From the NCBI GenBank assembly GCA_005884465.1, contig VAZH01000068.1, positions 1 to 20,566 of the forward strand: DNA of 20,566 nucleotides, written 5' to 3'. Origin of the DNA: Alphaproteobacteria bacterium (GTDB lineage: Bacteria; Pseudomonadota; Alphaproteobacteria; Rhizobiales; Xanthobacteraceae). Below the pieces are notes generated by a model, which saw only the letters and a list, made by a program, of their open reading frames with translations, was not told where the DNA came from and made no database searches. The position numbers and the translations under genes were made by a program. Shown here piece after piece: positions 13,971-20,566 of the stretch. How positions within the stretch are numbered: the first letter of the stretch is position 1; each line of letters opens with the position of its first letter.

Positions 13971-15800
13971 GTGACAATTTTGAGCATCATCCGCGATTGC
14001 CTCGATGCGCTGCTGCATCCCTCAGCACGATATGATGCGCTGACGCGCGCACGCCATCGCGCGTTCATGGCGCCGCGGCTATTGGGTAGCCTCGCGGCAT
14101 TCGCGGCATTTCCGGTCTATCTTGCGATGCGCGGCGCGCCCACTGCGCTGGAGGTCGCGGCCTTCGCGTGGCTTATTGCGCCCATTCTGCTGTCCTGGTT
14201 TCTGTCGCGCACCGGCCGCTACGAGGGCGCGCACGTGCTCTCCTCGCTGGCGCTGGCCGGGCTCGTCATGACGGTGGCCATATCCACCGGCGGCATCGAA
14301 TCTTTTGCTGCGATCTGGCTTGTCGTTGTTCCGCTTGAGGCGGCACTTTCGGCATCGCGCCGCGTGGTCGGATTCGCATCGGCACTGGCGCTGACGTGTA
14401 CCGCCGTCCTGATCGTTCTCGGGCATTTTGACATGTTGCCGGCGCCGGATGCGAATATTGCCGCGAGCGGCATATTCATGGCGTTCGGCGTGGCGTCGGC
14501 GACGCTCTATGCCGCCGGACTTGCCTTCGGCGCCGAGTCGCTGGCGCGCACCAGCGTCGCGCTGCTCTACGTCGAGGAAGACCGGTATCGCCTGCTGGCG
14601 CGAAACATGAGCGACGTCATCTCGCGCCACCGCCGCAACGGCGCGGTGCAATTCATTTCGCCCTGGGTGGAGGCGATGTTGGGAACACAGGTCACGCGGC
14701 TGCTGGGGCACGGCCTGTTCGACCGCGTCCATGTCGCCGATCGTCCAGCCTATCTCACCGCGCTTTCGGACGCGGCGCGCGGCGGCGAAGCGCGTAGCGT
14801 TGAATTTCGTGTCAGGCGAGACGGGCCGCGCGGCGGGAATCAATCGGTGGATTTCATTTGGGTCGAAATGCGTTGCCGGCCGCTTGGACAGGCGTCGGAA
14901 ACGACGACTTCGTCCGAAGCCGAAGTCGTGGCGGTGATGCGCGACATCACCGACCGAAAAATCCAGGAACAGGCGCTCGATATGGCGCGCACCGCCGCCG
15001 AGCAGGCGGATGCGTCCAAAACCCGGTTCCTCGCCACGATGAGCCACGAATTGCGCACGCCGCTCAATGCCATCATCGGTTTCTCCGACATGATCGTTCA
15101 GGAAGATGCCTTGATGCTGGATGCGGTGCGCCGCAAGGAATACGCCCAACTGATCAACGATTCCGGGCAGCATCTGCTGTCGGTGGTCAATGGTATTCTC
15201 GACATGTCCAAGATGGAGTCCGGAAATTTCGAGATCTCGCCGGAGCCGTTCGCGCCGCGTGCGGCGCTGATCAATTGCTGCAATCTGCTGGCGCTCAAGG
15301 CGCGCGAAAACAGTATCGACCTTGTGACCCGGGCGGCCGAGGATTTGCCGGTCATGACCGGCGATCCGCGCGCCTTCAAGCAGATCGTGCTGAATCTGGT
15401 GTCCAATGCCATCAAGTTCACCGAGCGCGGCGGCAAGGTGACGGTAACAGCCGCGGTCGAGGGACCGCGGCTGGTGCTGTGCGTCAGCGATACCGGCGTC
15501 GGCATCGCGGCCGACGATCTCAAACGGGTTGGCGATCCCTTCTTCCAGGCCGGCAAGGCCTATCAGCGACGCCACGAAGGCACCGGCCTGGGGCTGTCGA
15601 TCGTGAAAAGCCTGGTCGGGTTGCATGCCGGCGAGATAACCGTGCAAAGCAGGATCGATGAAGGAACCACCGTGACCGTCGCATTGCCGCTGGCGTTTTC
15701 ACCGCCGGCGCTCAAGCCATCGAGCAATATCGCAACGCTCACGCCGGCCCCGCGATCCGCAACCCAAGACCAAGCTCATCAGGTGAAGAGAAGTGCCTAG
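13971..15800 (+). CDS. Six-TM PAS sensor histidine kinase, DivJ/PleC type
   Basis: A 609-residue membrane histidine kinase. Six hydrophobic segments (about 36-54, 62-79, 88-106, 111-127, 133-151, 165-187) with little periplasmic sequence are followed by a PAS domain (about 203-330). Next come a HisKA dimerisation domain and a HATPase domain. The H box is M-S-H-E-L-R-T-P-L-N-A-I-I-G-F-S-D-M, with phospho-acceptor His359. The N box (N-L-V-S-N-A-I-K-F-T) is at 475-484, G1 (S-D-T-G-V-G-I) at 506-512 and G2 (G-T-G-L-G-L-S-I-V-K) at 537-546. This layout and H box resemble the DivK-directed kinases PleC and DivJ; the length and six-TM sensor are closest to DivJ. No receiver domain is attached and no response regulator is adjacent. 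The start is GTG after GCGAGAG. The stop overlaps the next gene's start by 8 bases. Confidence 0.92.
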   Translation: MTILSIIRDCLDALLHPSARYDALTRARHRAFMAPRLLGSLAAFAAFPVYLAMRGAPTALEVAAFAWLIAPILLSWFLSRTGRYEGAHVLSSLALAGLVMTVAISTGGIESFAAIWLVVVPLEAALSASRRVVGFASALALTCTAVLIVLGHFDMLPAPDANIAASGIFMAFGVASATLYAAGLAFGAESLARTSVALLYVEEDRYRLLARNMSDVISRHRRNGAVQFISPWVEAMLGTQVTRLLGHGLFDRVHVADRPAYLTALSDAARGGEARSVEFRVRRDGPRGGNQSVDFIWVEMRCRPLGQASETTTSSEAEVVAVMRDITDRKIQEQALDMARTAAEQADASKTRFLATMSHELRTPLNAIIGFSDMIVQEDALMLDAVRRKEYAQLINDSGQHLLSVVNGILDMSKMESGNFEISPEPFAPRAALINCCNLLALKARENSIDLVTRAAEDLPVMTGDPRAFKQIVLNLVSNAIKFTERGGKVTVTAAVEGPRLVLCVSDTGVGIAADDLKRVGDPFFQAGKAYQRRHEGTGLGLSIVKSLVGLHAGEITVQSRIDEGTTVTVALPLAFSPPALKPSSNIATLTPAPRSATQDQAHQVKRSA

Positions 15801-16470
15801 ACAAATTGCAAGAGATGAGGACGACATGCCGCGCCGTCGCCGCGCGCGCGCGGTTGTGGTTGAAGCGGATTCAGAGCGCGGTTTTGCAATGCGGATCTTG
15901 CTGCACAGTCCGAAGGACGTGGTGGCCGGCGCATTTGCCTTTGCAGCGGTCATCGCGATCATTGCCAACGCGCTGTTCCTGCAGGCTGGACGCCATCCCT
16001 CGCCGATGTTCGGCTCGGTTGTCGCGATGCCGGCGGCGGCATTGGCGCCTGCCAGTCCCTTGCCGCGTCCGCGCCCGGTCGAAGCCGACGCGACGCTGTC
16101 CGAACCAAAGGCAGCCGATGCGAAGCCAGCCGAGCCGAAAGCCACAGATCCTTTGGCCAGTCTCGTCAAGGCGACCAGCGCTCCGGCCGCGGTGCCTTCC
16201 AATATCGTGCGGCCGCCGGCGCCGATCCCGGCTTCCTCCCGGAACGAGACAATTGCCAATCCATCGCCGGGCTCGCGCCGGGTAGCGGCGGTGCAGCGCG
16301 CGCTTACCGAATATGGCTACGGCCAGTTGAAGCCGACCGGCACGGTCGGCTCCGACACTCAGGCCGCGATTCAGAAATTCGAGCGCGAGCGCAAGCTCCC
16401 GGTGACCGGGCAGATGTCCGACCGCCTGGTGCGCGAACTGATCGTGGTGACTGGCCGGCCGATCGAGTAG
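15793..16470 (+). CDS. Membrane-anchored peptidoglycan-binding-domain protein
   Basis: A 225-residue protein with a basic cytoplasmic start containing R-R-R-R-A-R-A. A single TM segment at about 43-64 is followed by a Pro/Ala-rich periplasmic linker (about 70-155). The C-terminal domain (about 161-220) matches the PF01471 peptidoglycan-binding fold: V-A-A-V-Q-R-A-L-T-E-Y-G-Y, then G-T-V-G-S-D-T-Q-A-A-I-Q-K-F-E-R, then L-P-V-T-G-Q-M-S. It should attach to the wall without an evident catalytic domain. The GTG start overlaps the kinase stop and sits in an AGGTGAAGAG ribosome-site context, so translation is probably coupled to the kinase. That suggests a shared envelope or division-related role (inference). 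An ATG 11 codons downstream is an alternative start. Confidence 0.88.
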   Translation: MPRQIARDEDDMPRRRRARAVVVEADSERGFAMRILLHSPKDVVAGAFAFAAVIAIIANALFLQAGRHPSPMFGSVVAMPAAALAPASPLPRPRPVEADATLSEPKAADAKPAEPKATDPLASLVKATSAPAAVPSNIVRPPAPIPASSRNETIANPSPGSRRVAAVQRALTEYGYGQLKPTGTVGSDTQAAIQKFERERKLPVTGQMSDRLVRELIVVTGRPIE

Positions 16471-16473
16471 ACC

Positions 16474-16626
16474 GATGGGGCTCAACGCAGACATGTGCAG
16501 CCGCCTAAACTGCGGGCGTTCATCGATTTTCTCGTGAGCAGGTTGAGTGTCCAAGGCGCGAGCGCGACGAACGACAGCGCAACGAACAGCATCCGAACAT
16601 CACGCGGGCTACCCGCCCGCAAATAG
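16474..16626 (+). pseudogene. Decayed C-terminal tail of a LysR-family regulator
   Basis: The frame that continues past the upstream gene's stop codon reads R-R-H-V-Q-P-P-K-L-R-A-F-I-D-F-L-V-S-R-L at about 16486-16545. P-P-K-L-R-A-F-I-D-F-L-V is the hallmark end of LysR substrate-binding domains, where the last helix of the effector domain normally sits. About 25 unrelated codons follow before a TAG at 16624-16626. There is no start codon with a ribosome site and no DNA-binding or effector domain upstream: the preceding DNA belongs to the peptidoglycan-binding gene. It is therefore a fragment rather than a working gene. The identification is by eye and rests on about a dozen residues. Confidence 0.65.
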
Positions 16627-16736
16627 CTTCGCCTGAAGTTCGCAGGTGCTACCAGGCGGAATTGATGAGACTGCTATCGAACAGAAACAAAGTGCGCAGC
16701 CCAAGGCCGCCATTTGTATTTCGGATCAAGTTGCGG

Positions 16737-18602
16737 TCAGGGGCTTGCGACCTGTTGTAGCGTATTGAAGCGCGCCTTCTGCTCGCTGTTCAGCGTGGCA
16801 TAGAACTCGTCCAATGCGGGTTGCACCCGGTTAGCCGCCTGCAGCATAGCCTCGAGCCGCTTCTCCATCGCCTCCAGCCGTCCGACCGGCGTCAGCGGCA
16901 CATTGTCCGGGCAGGCAGCTTGCAGTCCCTGAACGGCCTTCTTCGTCGCTCCGCTCAGGCGGTCGAGCGCTTCCTTTTGCCTGCCTGCCGGGTGCATCAC
17001 GGCCTCGATCCGCTCGATCGGCAGGTGGGTCAGGCTGGACTTCGGCTCGCCGCAGCTCTCGGACTGCGCATTCGCATCCTGCTGCGGTTGCGAACGGTCA
17101 CCGATATGAGGGCCGAGCGCGTTGAAGCGTGCCTGTTGCTCGTCGCTAAGCGAACCATAAAACCTCTCCAGTGCCGGCCGCACGATCCGCACCGCCTCGA
17201 GCGTGGCGCTGATGCGGTTGGTCATCGCCCGCAAGCGGCCGGGCGGGGTCATCGCATACGAATCGCTGCAAGATTGCTTGAACACGTCGGCAGCCTTTGC
17301 CGCCGCGGTCCTCAATTCGTCGAGCAAGGCGCGTTGCTCCGGCGTCGGCCGTACCGCCTGCGTGATCGACGCCAGCGGCCAGGCCGTGATGCCCTTTTCC
17401 GGATCTCCGCACAATTGCCGGAGAGTCTGCGGGCTCACGCTTGAGCGTTCGCGCGCTCGATAACCGGTAGTCGCGCCGCCGGGTTCCGGATAGCTGGCGT
17501 AGGCGGAATATGGGTAGCTGGCGTAGGCGGAATACGGATTCTCCGCGCCCCAGAACACGGTGTCGACGAAGTCGTCGTAAGCGTAAGCCCAATAGCCGGG
17601 GTCGTAGGCGTAGGGCCAGAACGTATATTCGAAGATGTCAGAATAGGCATAGGGCCAGAACACCGGGCCGAGCCACGCCACGAACGCCGCGCGCAGGCCG
17701 CGCCGCCAAGCGTGGCGGGGAGCCCAGCCGTTCTGCCGGACCGTGAGCGCCGCCTTGGCCTGCGGTTCGGTATTGCCGCGGAAGCGCGCGGCAAATCGTC
17801 CACGTGCGGCAGCCTGCACGGCGGCAGCGGCGGCGGGCCGCGTCGTCGAAGGCTGCAGTCCCAGCCGCTGCTGGCGCGCCAGATCACTTTGCTGCTCGTG
17901 CTGCTCGCGCTGGAGCAGGCGGTTCTGTGCCTGCAGCAACCGTTGCTGCGCGCGTTGCGCCCGCAGGCCTTGCGGCTGTTGCGACTTTAGGTCCTGCACG
18001 CGCTGCTGCAGGCGATCGATGCGGTTCTGGCGCTGTACGCTCTGGCGCGAAAGCATCTCGCGCTGCCGCTCCTGCACAATTTGCTGTCGCTGCTGGATGC
18101 GCTGCTCACGCGGTTGCGCATGCTGTTCGATCCGTTCCTGTCGCGACGGCCGCGCGCTCAAAGCGGGCGGTGCACTCGGGCGCGATGGTGCGGCGATGTG
18201 TGGCGTCGCATGCCGCGTCATGGCCGGATGCTGCGGCGGCGCACCCGGACCACGATGGACGTCGGGTCGGCGGAACTCGGGCCGTGGCCCTGCGACACGC
18301 GGTGCGGCCGCGCGCGGCGGCGCAGCGAAATGCGGTGTGGGACGCGGCGCCATGGCCGGACGCTGTGGTGGGGGAGCCGGATGGAACGCAGGTGCGGCCG
18401 GCCGCGCCATTGCCGGAGGCGGTGCAGAGCGAGCCATGGCGGGGGGTGCCGCAGGACGGGCCATGGCGGGCGGCGGTGCCGCAGGTCGGGCCGGCGCAGC
18501 CGGCCCGGGCCTTTTCTGGTCCTGGGCGGAGGAGCCGACGCTCGACGCGATCACGGAGGCACTAATCAAAAATGCTGCAAAGCAAACACCGCGCGGAAGC
18601 AT
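16737..18602 (-). CDS. Secreted LTXXQ/Spy-like protein with two C-terminal modules
   Basis: A 621-residue exported protein. A signal peptide (about 1-27) is followed by a Pro/Ala-rich region (30-150) with three 9-residue P-P-A-M-A-R units. Then come a Gln/Arg-rich probable coiled coil (about 153-245), an aromatic Tyr/Trp/Ala stretch (about 310-372) containing F-W-P-Y-A-Y repeats, and two related ~99-residue modules (about 398-496 and 517-615). Each module starts C-G-(D/E)-P, has a second cysteine (Cys445, Cys564) and ends in an L-(S/N)-x-E-Q-x-A-R-F-N helix, the LTXXQ-type motif of Spy/CpxP periplasmic chaperones. A role in envelope stress or protein folding is inferred from that motif only. 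The ATG has GGGAG upstream and gives a good signal peptide; the frame's earlier start does not. It runs opposite to its neighbours. Confidence 0.85.
   Translation of the reverse strand: MLPRGVCFAAFLISASVIASSVGSSAQDQKRPGPAAPARPAAPPPAMARPAAPPAMARSAPPPAMARPAAPAFHPAPPPQRPAMAPRPTPHFAAPPRAAAPRVAGPRPEFRRPDVHRGPGAPPQHPAMTRHATPHIAAPSRPSAPPALSARPSRQERIEQHAQPREQRIQQRQQIVQERQREMLSRQSVQRQNRIDRLQQRVQDLKSQQPQGLRAQRAQQRLLQAQNRLLQREQHEQQSDLARQQRLGLQPSTTRPAAAAAVQAAARGRFAARFRGNTEPQAKAALTVRQNGWAPRHAWRRGLRAAFVAWLGPVFWPYAYSDIFEYTFWPYAYDPGYWAYAYDDFVDTVFWGAENPYSAYASYPYSAYASYPEPGGATTGYRARERSSVSPQTLRQLCGDPEKGITAWPLASITQAVRPTPEQRALLDELRTAAAKAADVFKQSCSDSYAMTPPGRLRAMTNRISATLEAVRIVRPALERFYGSLSDEQQARFNALGPHIGDRSQPQQDANAQSESCGEPKSSLTHLPIERIEAVMHPAGRQKEALDRLSGATKKAVQGLQAACPDNVPLTPVGRLEAMEKRLEAMLQAANRVQPALDEFYATLNSEQKARFNTLQQVASP
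17491..17538. repeat. Two-copy 24-bp tandem repeat inside the LTXXQ gene
   Basis: Two adjacent 24-base units differ at two positions and encode the repeated peptide Y-P-Y-S-A-Y-A-S in the aromatic region. It is an in-frame coding duplication; copy number might vary between strains. Confidence 0.75.
18393..18473. repeat. Three 27-bp coding repeats (P-P-A-M-A-R units)
   Basis: Three consecutive 9-residue units of the form P-P-A-M-A-R-(P/S)-A-(A/P), residues 44-70 of the LTXXQ protein, form a low-complexity Pro/Ala linker just after the signal peptide. Confidence 0.7.
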
Positions 18603-19041
18603 GATCGCAGCTCCCTGCCAGTTCTGGTCGCCCACCAATCTCAACGCGCGAGCGCACAAATCGTTCGCCCGCTTCTATTGCTCGCATTGCAATTTTGCGA
18701 GGCGGGGTGACGGGTGAGCATAAGCCGCTCAAAAGAACCACGCGAGCCGATCAAGTGATCCAGTGAGACTTGGGGCCCACGATTCCCTTGTGGTTTGCGG
18801 TTGCGGTTAATGACTGCTCAGGGTCCAAGAACAGTTGTCACGCCCTTGAAATGGGATGGCGGTATTACCGCCGCCGAAAGCGACACCGGTCGGCTGCGCT
18901 TGGAGGCAAGATTGCGACCGCGCGTTTGTGAGTCCACGCCACTTTCTATCCGAAGTTCGCAGGCGAAGTCGCGGCAGCGTCCGGCGAGCTTCGGATTGGG
19001 AACACTAGCGTCACCTCATCCGCTCGCCTATCGTCGATCCC
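18603..19041. other. Divergent intergenic region
   Basis: This 439-base region lies between the leftward LTXXQ gene and the rightward DUF1491 gene. It holds CTCGCA-N9-TGCGAG at 18681-18701, about 80-100 bases before the LTXXQ start, and a short GGCGGT-ATT-ACCGCC hairpin at 18858-18872. An open frame from 18795 runs into the DUF1491 gene in another frame but has no family resemblance. I recognise no RNA gene. Confidence 0.4.
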
Positions 19042-19386
19042 ATGCGTTTGAAATCCAGCATATGGGTGGCGGCTTATCTGCGCCGCTGCCAGATCGAAGG
19101 AATCTTCGGTGCGGTCCGCCGGCGCGGCGCGGAAGAGGCCGGTGCGGTGTTCGTCAAGGTTGGGCTGCTCGACGGCAAGGCCATGCTGTATGTGCCGGCG
19201 CCGCAGACGGTCTATGATGACAGCCGGCCGATCGAACGCATTTTCATGCCGACGTCGCCGGAGCCGATGCCCGAGGCTTCAGTGGAAGAGCGCCTCGTCA
19301 AGGAAATCCGGTTCGACCCGGATGCCTGGATCGTGGAGACCGAGGACAGGGCAGGGCGGCATTTTCTGGATCTCGCGGGGGCTTAA
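19042..19386 (+). CDS. DUF1491 family protein
   Basis: A 114-residue protein typical of the alphaproteobacterial DUF1491 family. It starts M-R-L-K-S-S-I-W-V-A-A-Y-L-R-R-C, continues R-R-R-G-A-E-E-A-G-A-V-F-V-K-V, and ends in F-D-P-D-A-W-I-V-E-T-E-D-R-A-G-R-H-F-L-D. The length is normal. No catalytic motif or signal peptide is seen and the function is unknown. The ATG is the family's conserved start, although no clear ribosome site precedes it. It lies alone between a long divergent spacer and the convergent DUF2336 gene, with repeat copy B just after its stop. Confidence 0.88.
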   Translation: MRLKSSIWVAAYLRRCQIEGIFGAVRRRGAEEAGAVFVKVGLLDGKAMLYVPAPQTVYDDSRPIERIFMPTSPEPMPEASVEERLVKEIRFDPDAWIVETEDRAGRHFLDLAGA

Positions 19387-19433
19387 CGCGTATTCCGCAA
19401 AAGTGGGTACCGGTTTTGCGATTAGAATAGCGC
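19387..19433. repeat. Nested stem-loop intergenic repeat, copy B
   Basis: The outer pair is GCGTATTC (19388-19395) with GAATAGCGC (19425-19433), one base unmatched. The inner pair CGCAAAA (19396-19402) and TTTTGCG (19414-19420) encloses GTGGGTACCGG. The core and nested architecture match copy A at 191-236. It fills nearly the whole gap between the convergent DUF1491 and DUF2336 genes, so it may also act as a bidirectional terminator. Confidence 0.7.
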
Positions 19434-19437
19434 AGTA

Positions 19438-20409
19438 CTAACGTCCCGAACTCCTGCGCGGTGCGCTATCGGTGTCAGGCAGGTGCGGCGCTGGTCGGGT
19501 TTGAGCGGGCACGGAGCGCACCCGATGGCGTTCGTCGTCATAAAGCGAGGAGCGATATTTGGCGCGGGTGGCCGCCATCGTCGAGCCCCGCCACGCGGCC
19601 AGCATGATCAGGGCGGATCGTTCGGTCAATCTGTCGTACAGGCGCGACAGCCGGTAGACGTAGTGCACCGAAGAGCCGAATTCAGGATTGAGGAACAGCA
19701 ACACCCGCTGAAAAACCGCGCTCGGCATGTCCAGCGCCCTCGCCGCGCAAGCCAGGGGCTCGCCGCCGGGGTCGTTGACCACCTGCGCTGCAACTCGCGA
19801 CGGCAATATCAGCGCTTCGCCGAGCTCAAGTGTGAAGTTTTCGACGTCGGCCGCGAACGCCGCCATCTCCAGCGTTTCGATGGCGCGTGCCGCGCGTGCG
19901 GCGGGTATCCGTGCCGAAGCCTTTAGCTGGCTGTCGTGCAGATCGTGCAAGATCAAAGCGCGTCCGCCGGCGCTGGCGTGGAAAAACATGTCGCTGATTT
20001 CGGCGGCGTCCCTTGGCTGCATCGACAAATTCGACGCCATCCGCAATTGCACCTCGCTCGATGGCTTCACCGGCGGTGCAGTTGAACAGGTTGCGGGAAT
20101 CTCGGGAGCGAGCGGCACGCGCTGGTCGGGACTTGCGGGTTTCAGCCCGAGCTTTCTGGCGACTTCGACCGGCGTGCCCGGATAGACCGCAAGCCGCGCC
20201 CGAACCGCCGCCCGCGTCGCGTCGTCAACCTCATCGATCAGGCGGGAGGTTAACTCGACAAACTGCCGCGCTTCGTCACCGCTGTGCGCGTTGGCTTGAA
20301 CGTAGAGATCCGTCAGGACACGGAGCAAGGTAGGTCTGATATCGACGCCCTCCCTGCGCGACAGCGTGATCAACCCGTCGAAGCCGGGCAATGATGGAAG
20401 TGTGGTCAT
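19438..20409 (-). CDS. DUF2336 family protein
   Basis: A 323-residue protein with the features of alphaproteobacterial DUF2336: D-I-R-P-T-L-L-R-V-L-T-D-L-Y, F-V-E-L-T-S-R-L-I-D-E-V-D-D-A-T-R, and A-V-Y-P-G-T-P-V-E-V-A-R-K-L-G-L, then a variable linker and an all-helical C-terminal half. It appears cytoplasmic, with no signal peptide or TM segment. Function is unknown; the alternating helices suggest a HEAT-like or scaffold protein (inference). The C-terminal 40 residues are polar and low-complexity. The ATG is supported by family alignment as remembered more than by its ribosome site, which is weak. It faces the short ORF at the right edge across 77 bases. Confidence 0.85.
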   Translation of the reverse strand: MTTLPSLPGFDGLITLSRREGVDIRPTLLRVLTDLYVQANAHSGDEARQFVELTSRLIDEVDDATRAAVRARLAVYPGTPVEVARKLGLKPASPDQRVPLAPEIPATCSTAPPVKPSSEVQLRMASNLSMQPRDAAEISDMFFHASAGGRALILHDLHDSQLKASARIPAARAARAIETLEMAAFAADVENFTLELGEALILPSRVAAQVVNDPGGEPLACAARALDMPSAVFQRVLLFLNPEFGSSVHYVYRLSRLYDRLTERSALIMLAAWRGSTMAATRAKYRSSLYDDERHRVRSVPAQTRPAPHLPDTDSAPRRSSGR

Positions 20410-20486
20410 GTCAGAGATACGCGACTGAGTAATGCTCGCGCCAGTTTATGCGCGTTGCTCTAACAGCTCGTTAAGGAAAACAATCG

Positions 20487-20566
20487 ATGAAGACTGTCGT
20501 CATTTTCAAGGGCTCATTGTGCCGCAACGGGCCACGGGCTGCCGCCGGCGCCAAATTGGGCCCTGC
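20487..20566 (+). CDS. Truncated ORF of unknown function at the window edge
   Basis: Twenty-six codons of an open frame begin at an ATG that follows TTAAGGAAAA, a good ribosome site. The peptide starts M-K-T-V-V-I-F-K-G-S-L-C-R-N-G-P. The downstream part is outside the window. I do not recognise the product, and the frame is too short to judge codon use firmly. Confidence 0.45.
   Translation, partial: MKTVVIFKGSLCRNGPRAAAGAKLGP

Noticed and set aside
14079..15647. A 522-residue open frame on the minus strand inside the kinase gene
   Set aside because: It mirrors the GC-rich codon bias of the intact plus-strand kinase; its translation is low-complexity and Arg/His-rich with no domain.
16604..16620. 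GCGGGC-TACCC-GCCCGC hairpin as a terminator between convergent genes
   Set aside because: The stem is only 6 bp and no T run follows on either strand; it lies within the LysR remnant.
17491..17538. Tandem 24-bp units as a possible CRISPR-like repeat
   Set aside because: Only two adjacent units with no spacers, in frame within a coding sequence.
17743..18717. A 324-residue plus-strand frame opposite the LTXXQ gene
   Set aside because: Cys/Arg/Gly-rich translation is the antisense of Pro/Ala/Gln-rich codons; no start context and no family resemblance.
18795..19217. A 140-residue plus-strand frame overlapping the DUF1491 start
   Set aside because: Its second half is an out-of-frame reading of DUF1491 and its first half matches no protein I know.

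Overview
The window reads as an ordinary core-chromosome stretch of a GC-rich alphaproteobacterium, most likely Bradyrhizobium or a close Nitrobacteraceae relative. The evidence is a Ros/MucR-type regulator, DUF2336, DUF1491 and DUF5330 proteins, the folP-folB-folK gene order, and an intergenic stem-loop repeat of the kind scattered through Bradyrhizobium genomes (the last from memory, not searched). No phage, insertion sequence, CRISPR array, tRNA or rRNA was seen.

Layout. The left edge (1-150, minus) holds the first 50 codons of a methylmalonyl-CoA mutase small subunit. A stem-loop repeat and a terminator follow. Next is a leftward cluster (352-2970): two small proteins of unknown function (a DUF2267/DUF2780-like protein and a helix-hairpin-helix DUF4332 protein), then folP, folB and folK for tetrahydrofolate synthesis, with overlapping ends. 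From 3325 a rightward set encodes a HerA-like ATPase of the YjgR/DUF853 family, a GT87 polyprenyl-phosphate-dependent glycosyltransferase, an M20 dipeptidase and an ASCH-domain protein. A class II aldolase/adducin-like protein and a GT39-type membrane glycosyltransferase run leftward from 9087 and 10854. A proline-rich membrane protein and mucR run rightward, followed by leftward sufE and a DUF5330 protein.

From 13971 a six-TM PAS histidine kinase of DivJ/PleC type overlaps a membrane-anchored peptidoglycan-binding-domain gene. Directly after that gene's stop codon lies the decayed C-terminal tail of a LysR regulator. A large leftward LTXXQ/Spy-like envelope protein comes next, then DUF1491 (plus), a second copy of the repeat, DUF2336 (minus), and a truncated ORF at the right edge.

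The folate genes form one pathway: FolB and FolK make the activated pterin and FolP joins it to p-aminobenzoate. Several other genes suggest envelope work (GT87, GT39, peptidoglycan-binding protein, LTXXQ protein), and the kinase may belong to the DivK/CtrA cell-cycle circuit. I see no obvious new multi-gene system. The points most worth a second look are the LysR remnant, the duplicated cysteine-containing LTXXQ modules, the kinase with a CtrA-like upstream site, the MucR lacking its fourth zinc ligand, and the two nested stem-loop repeats.
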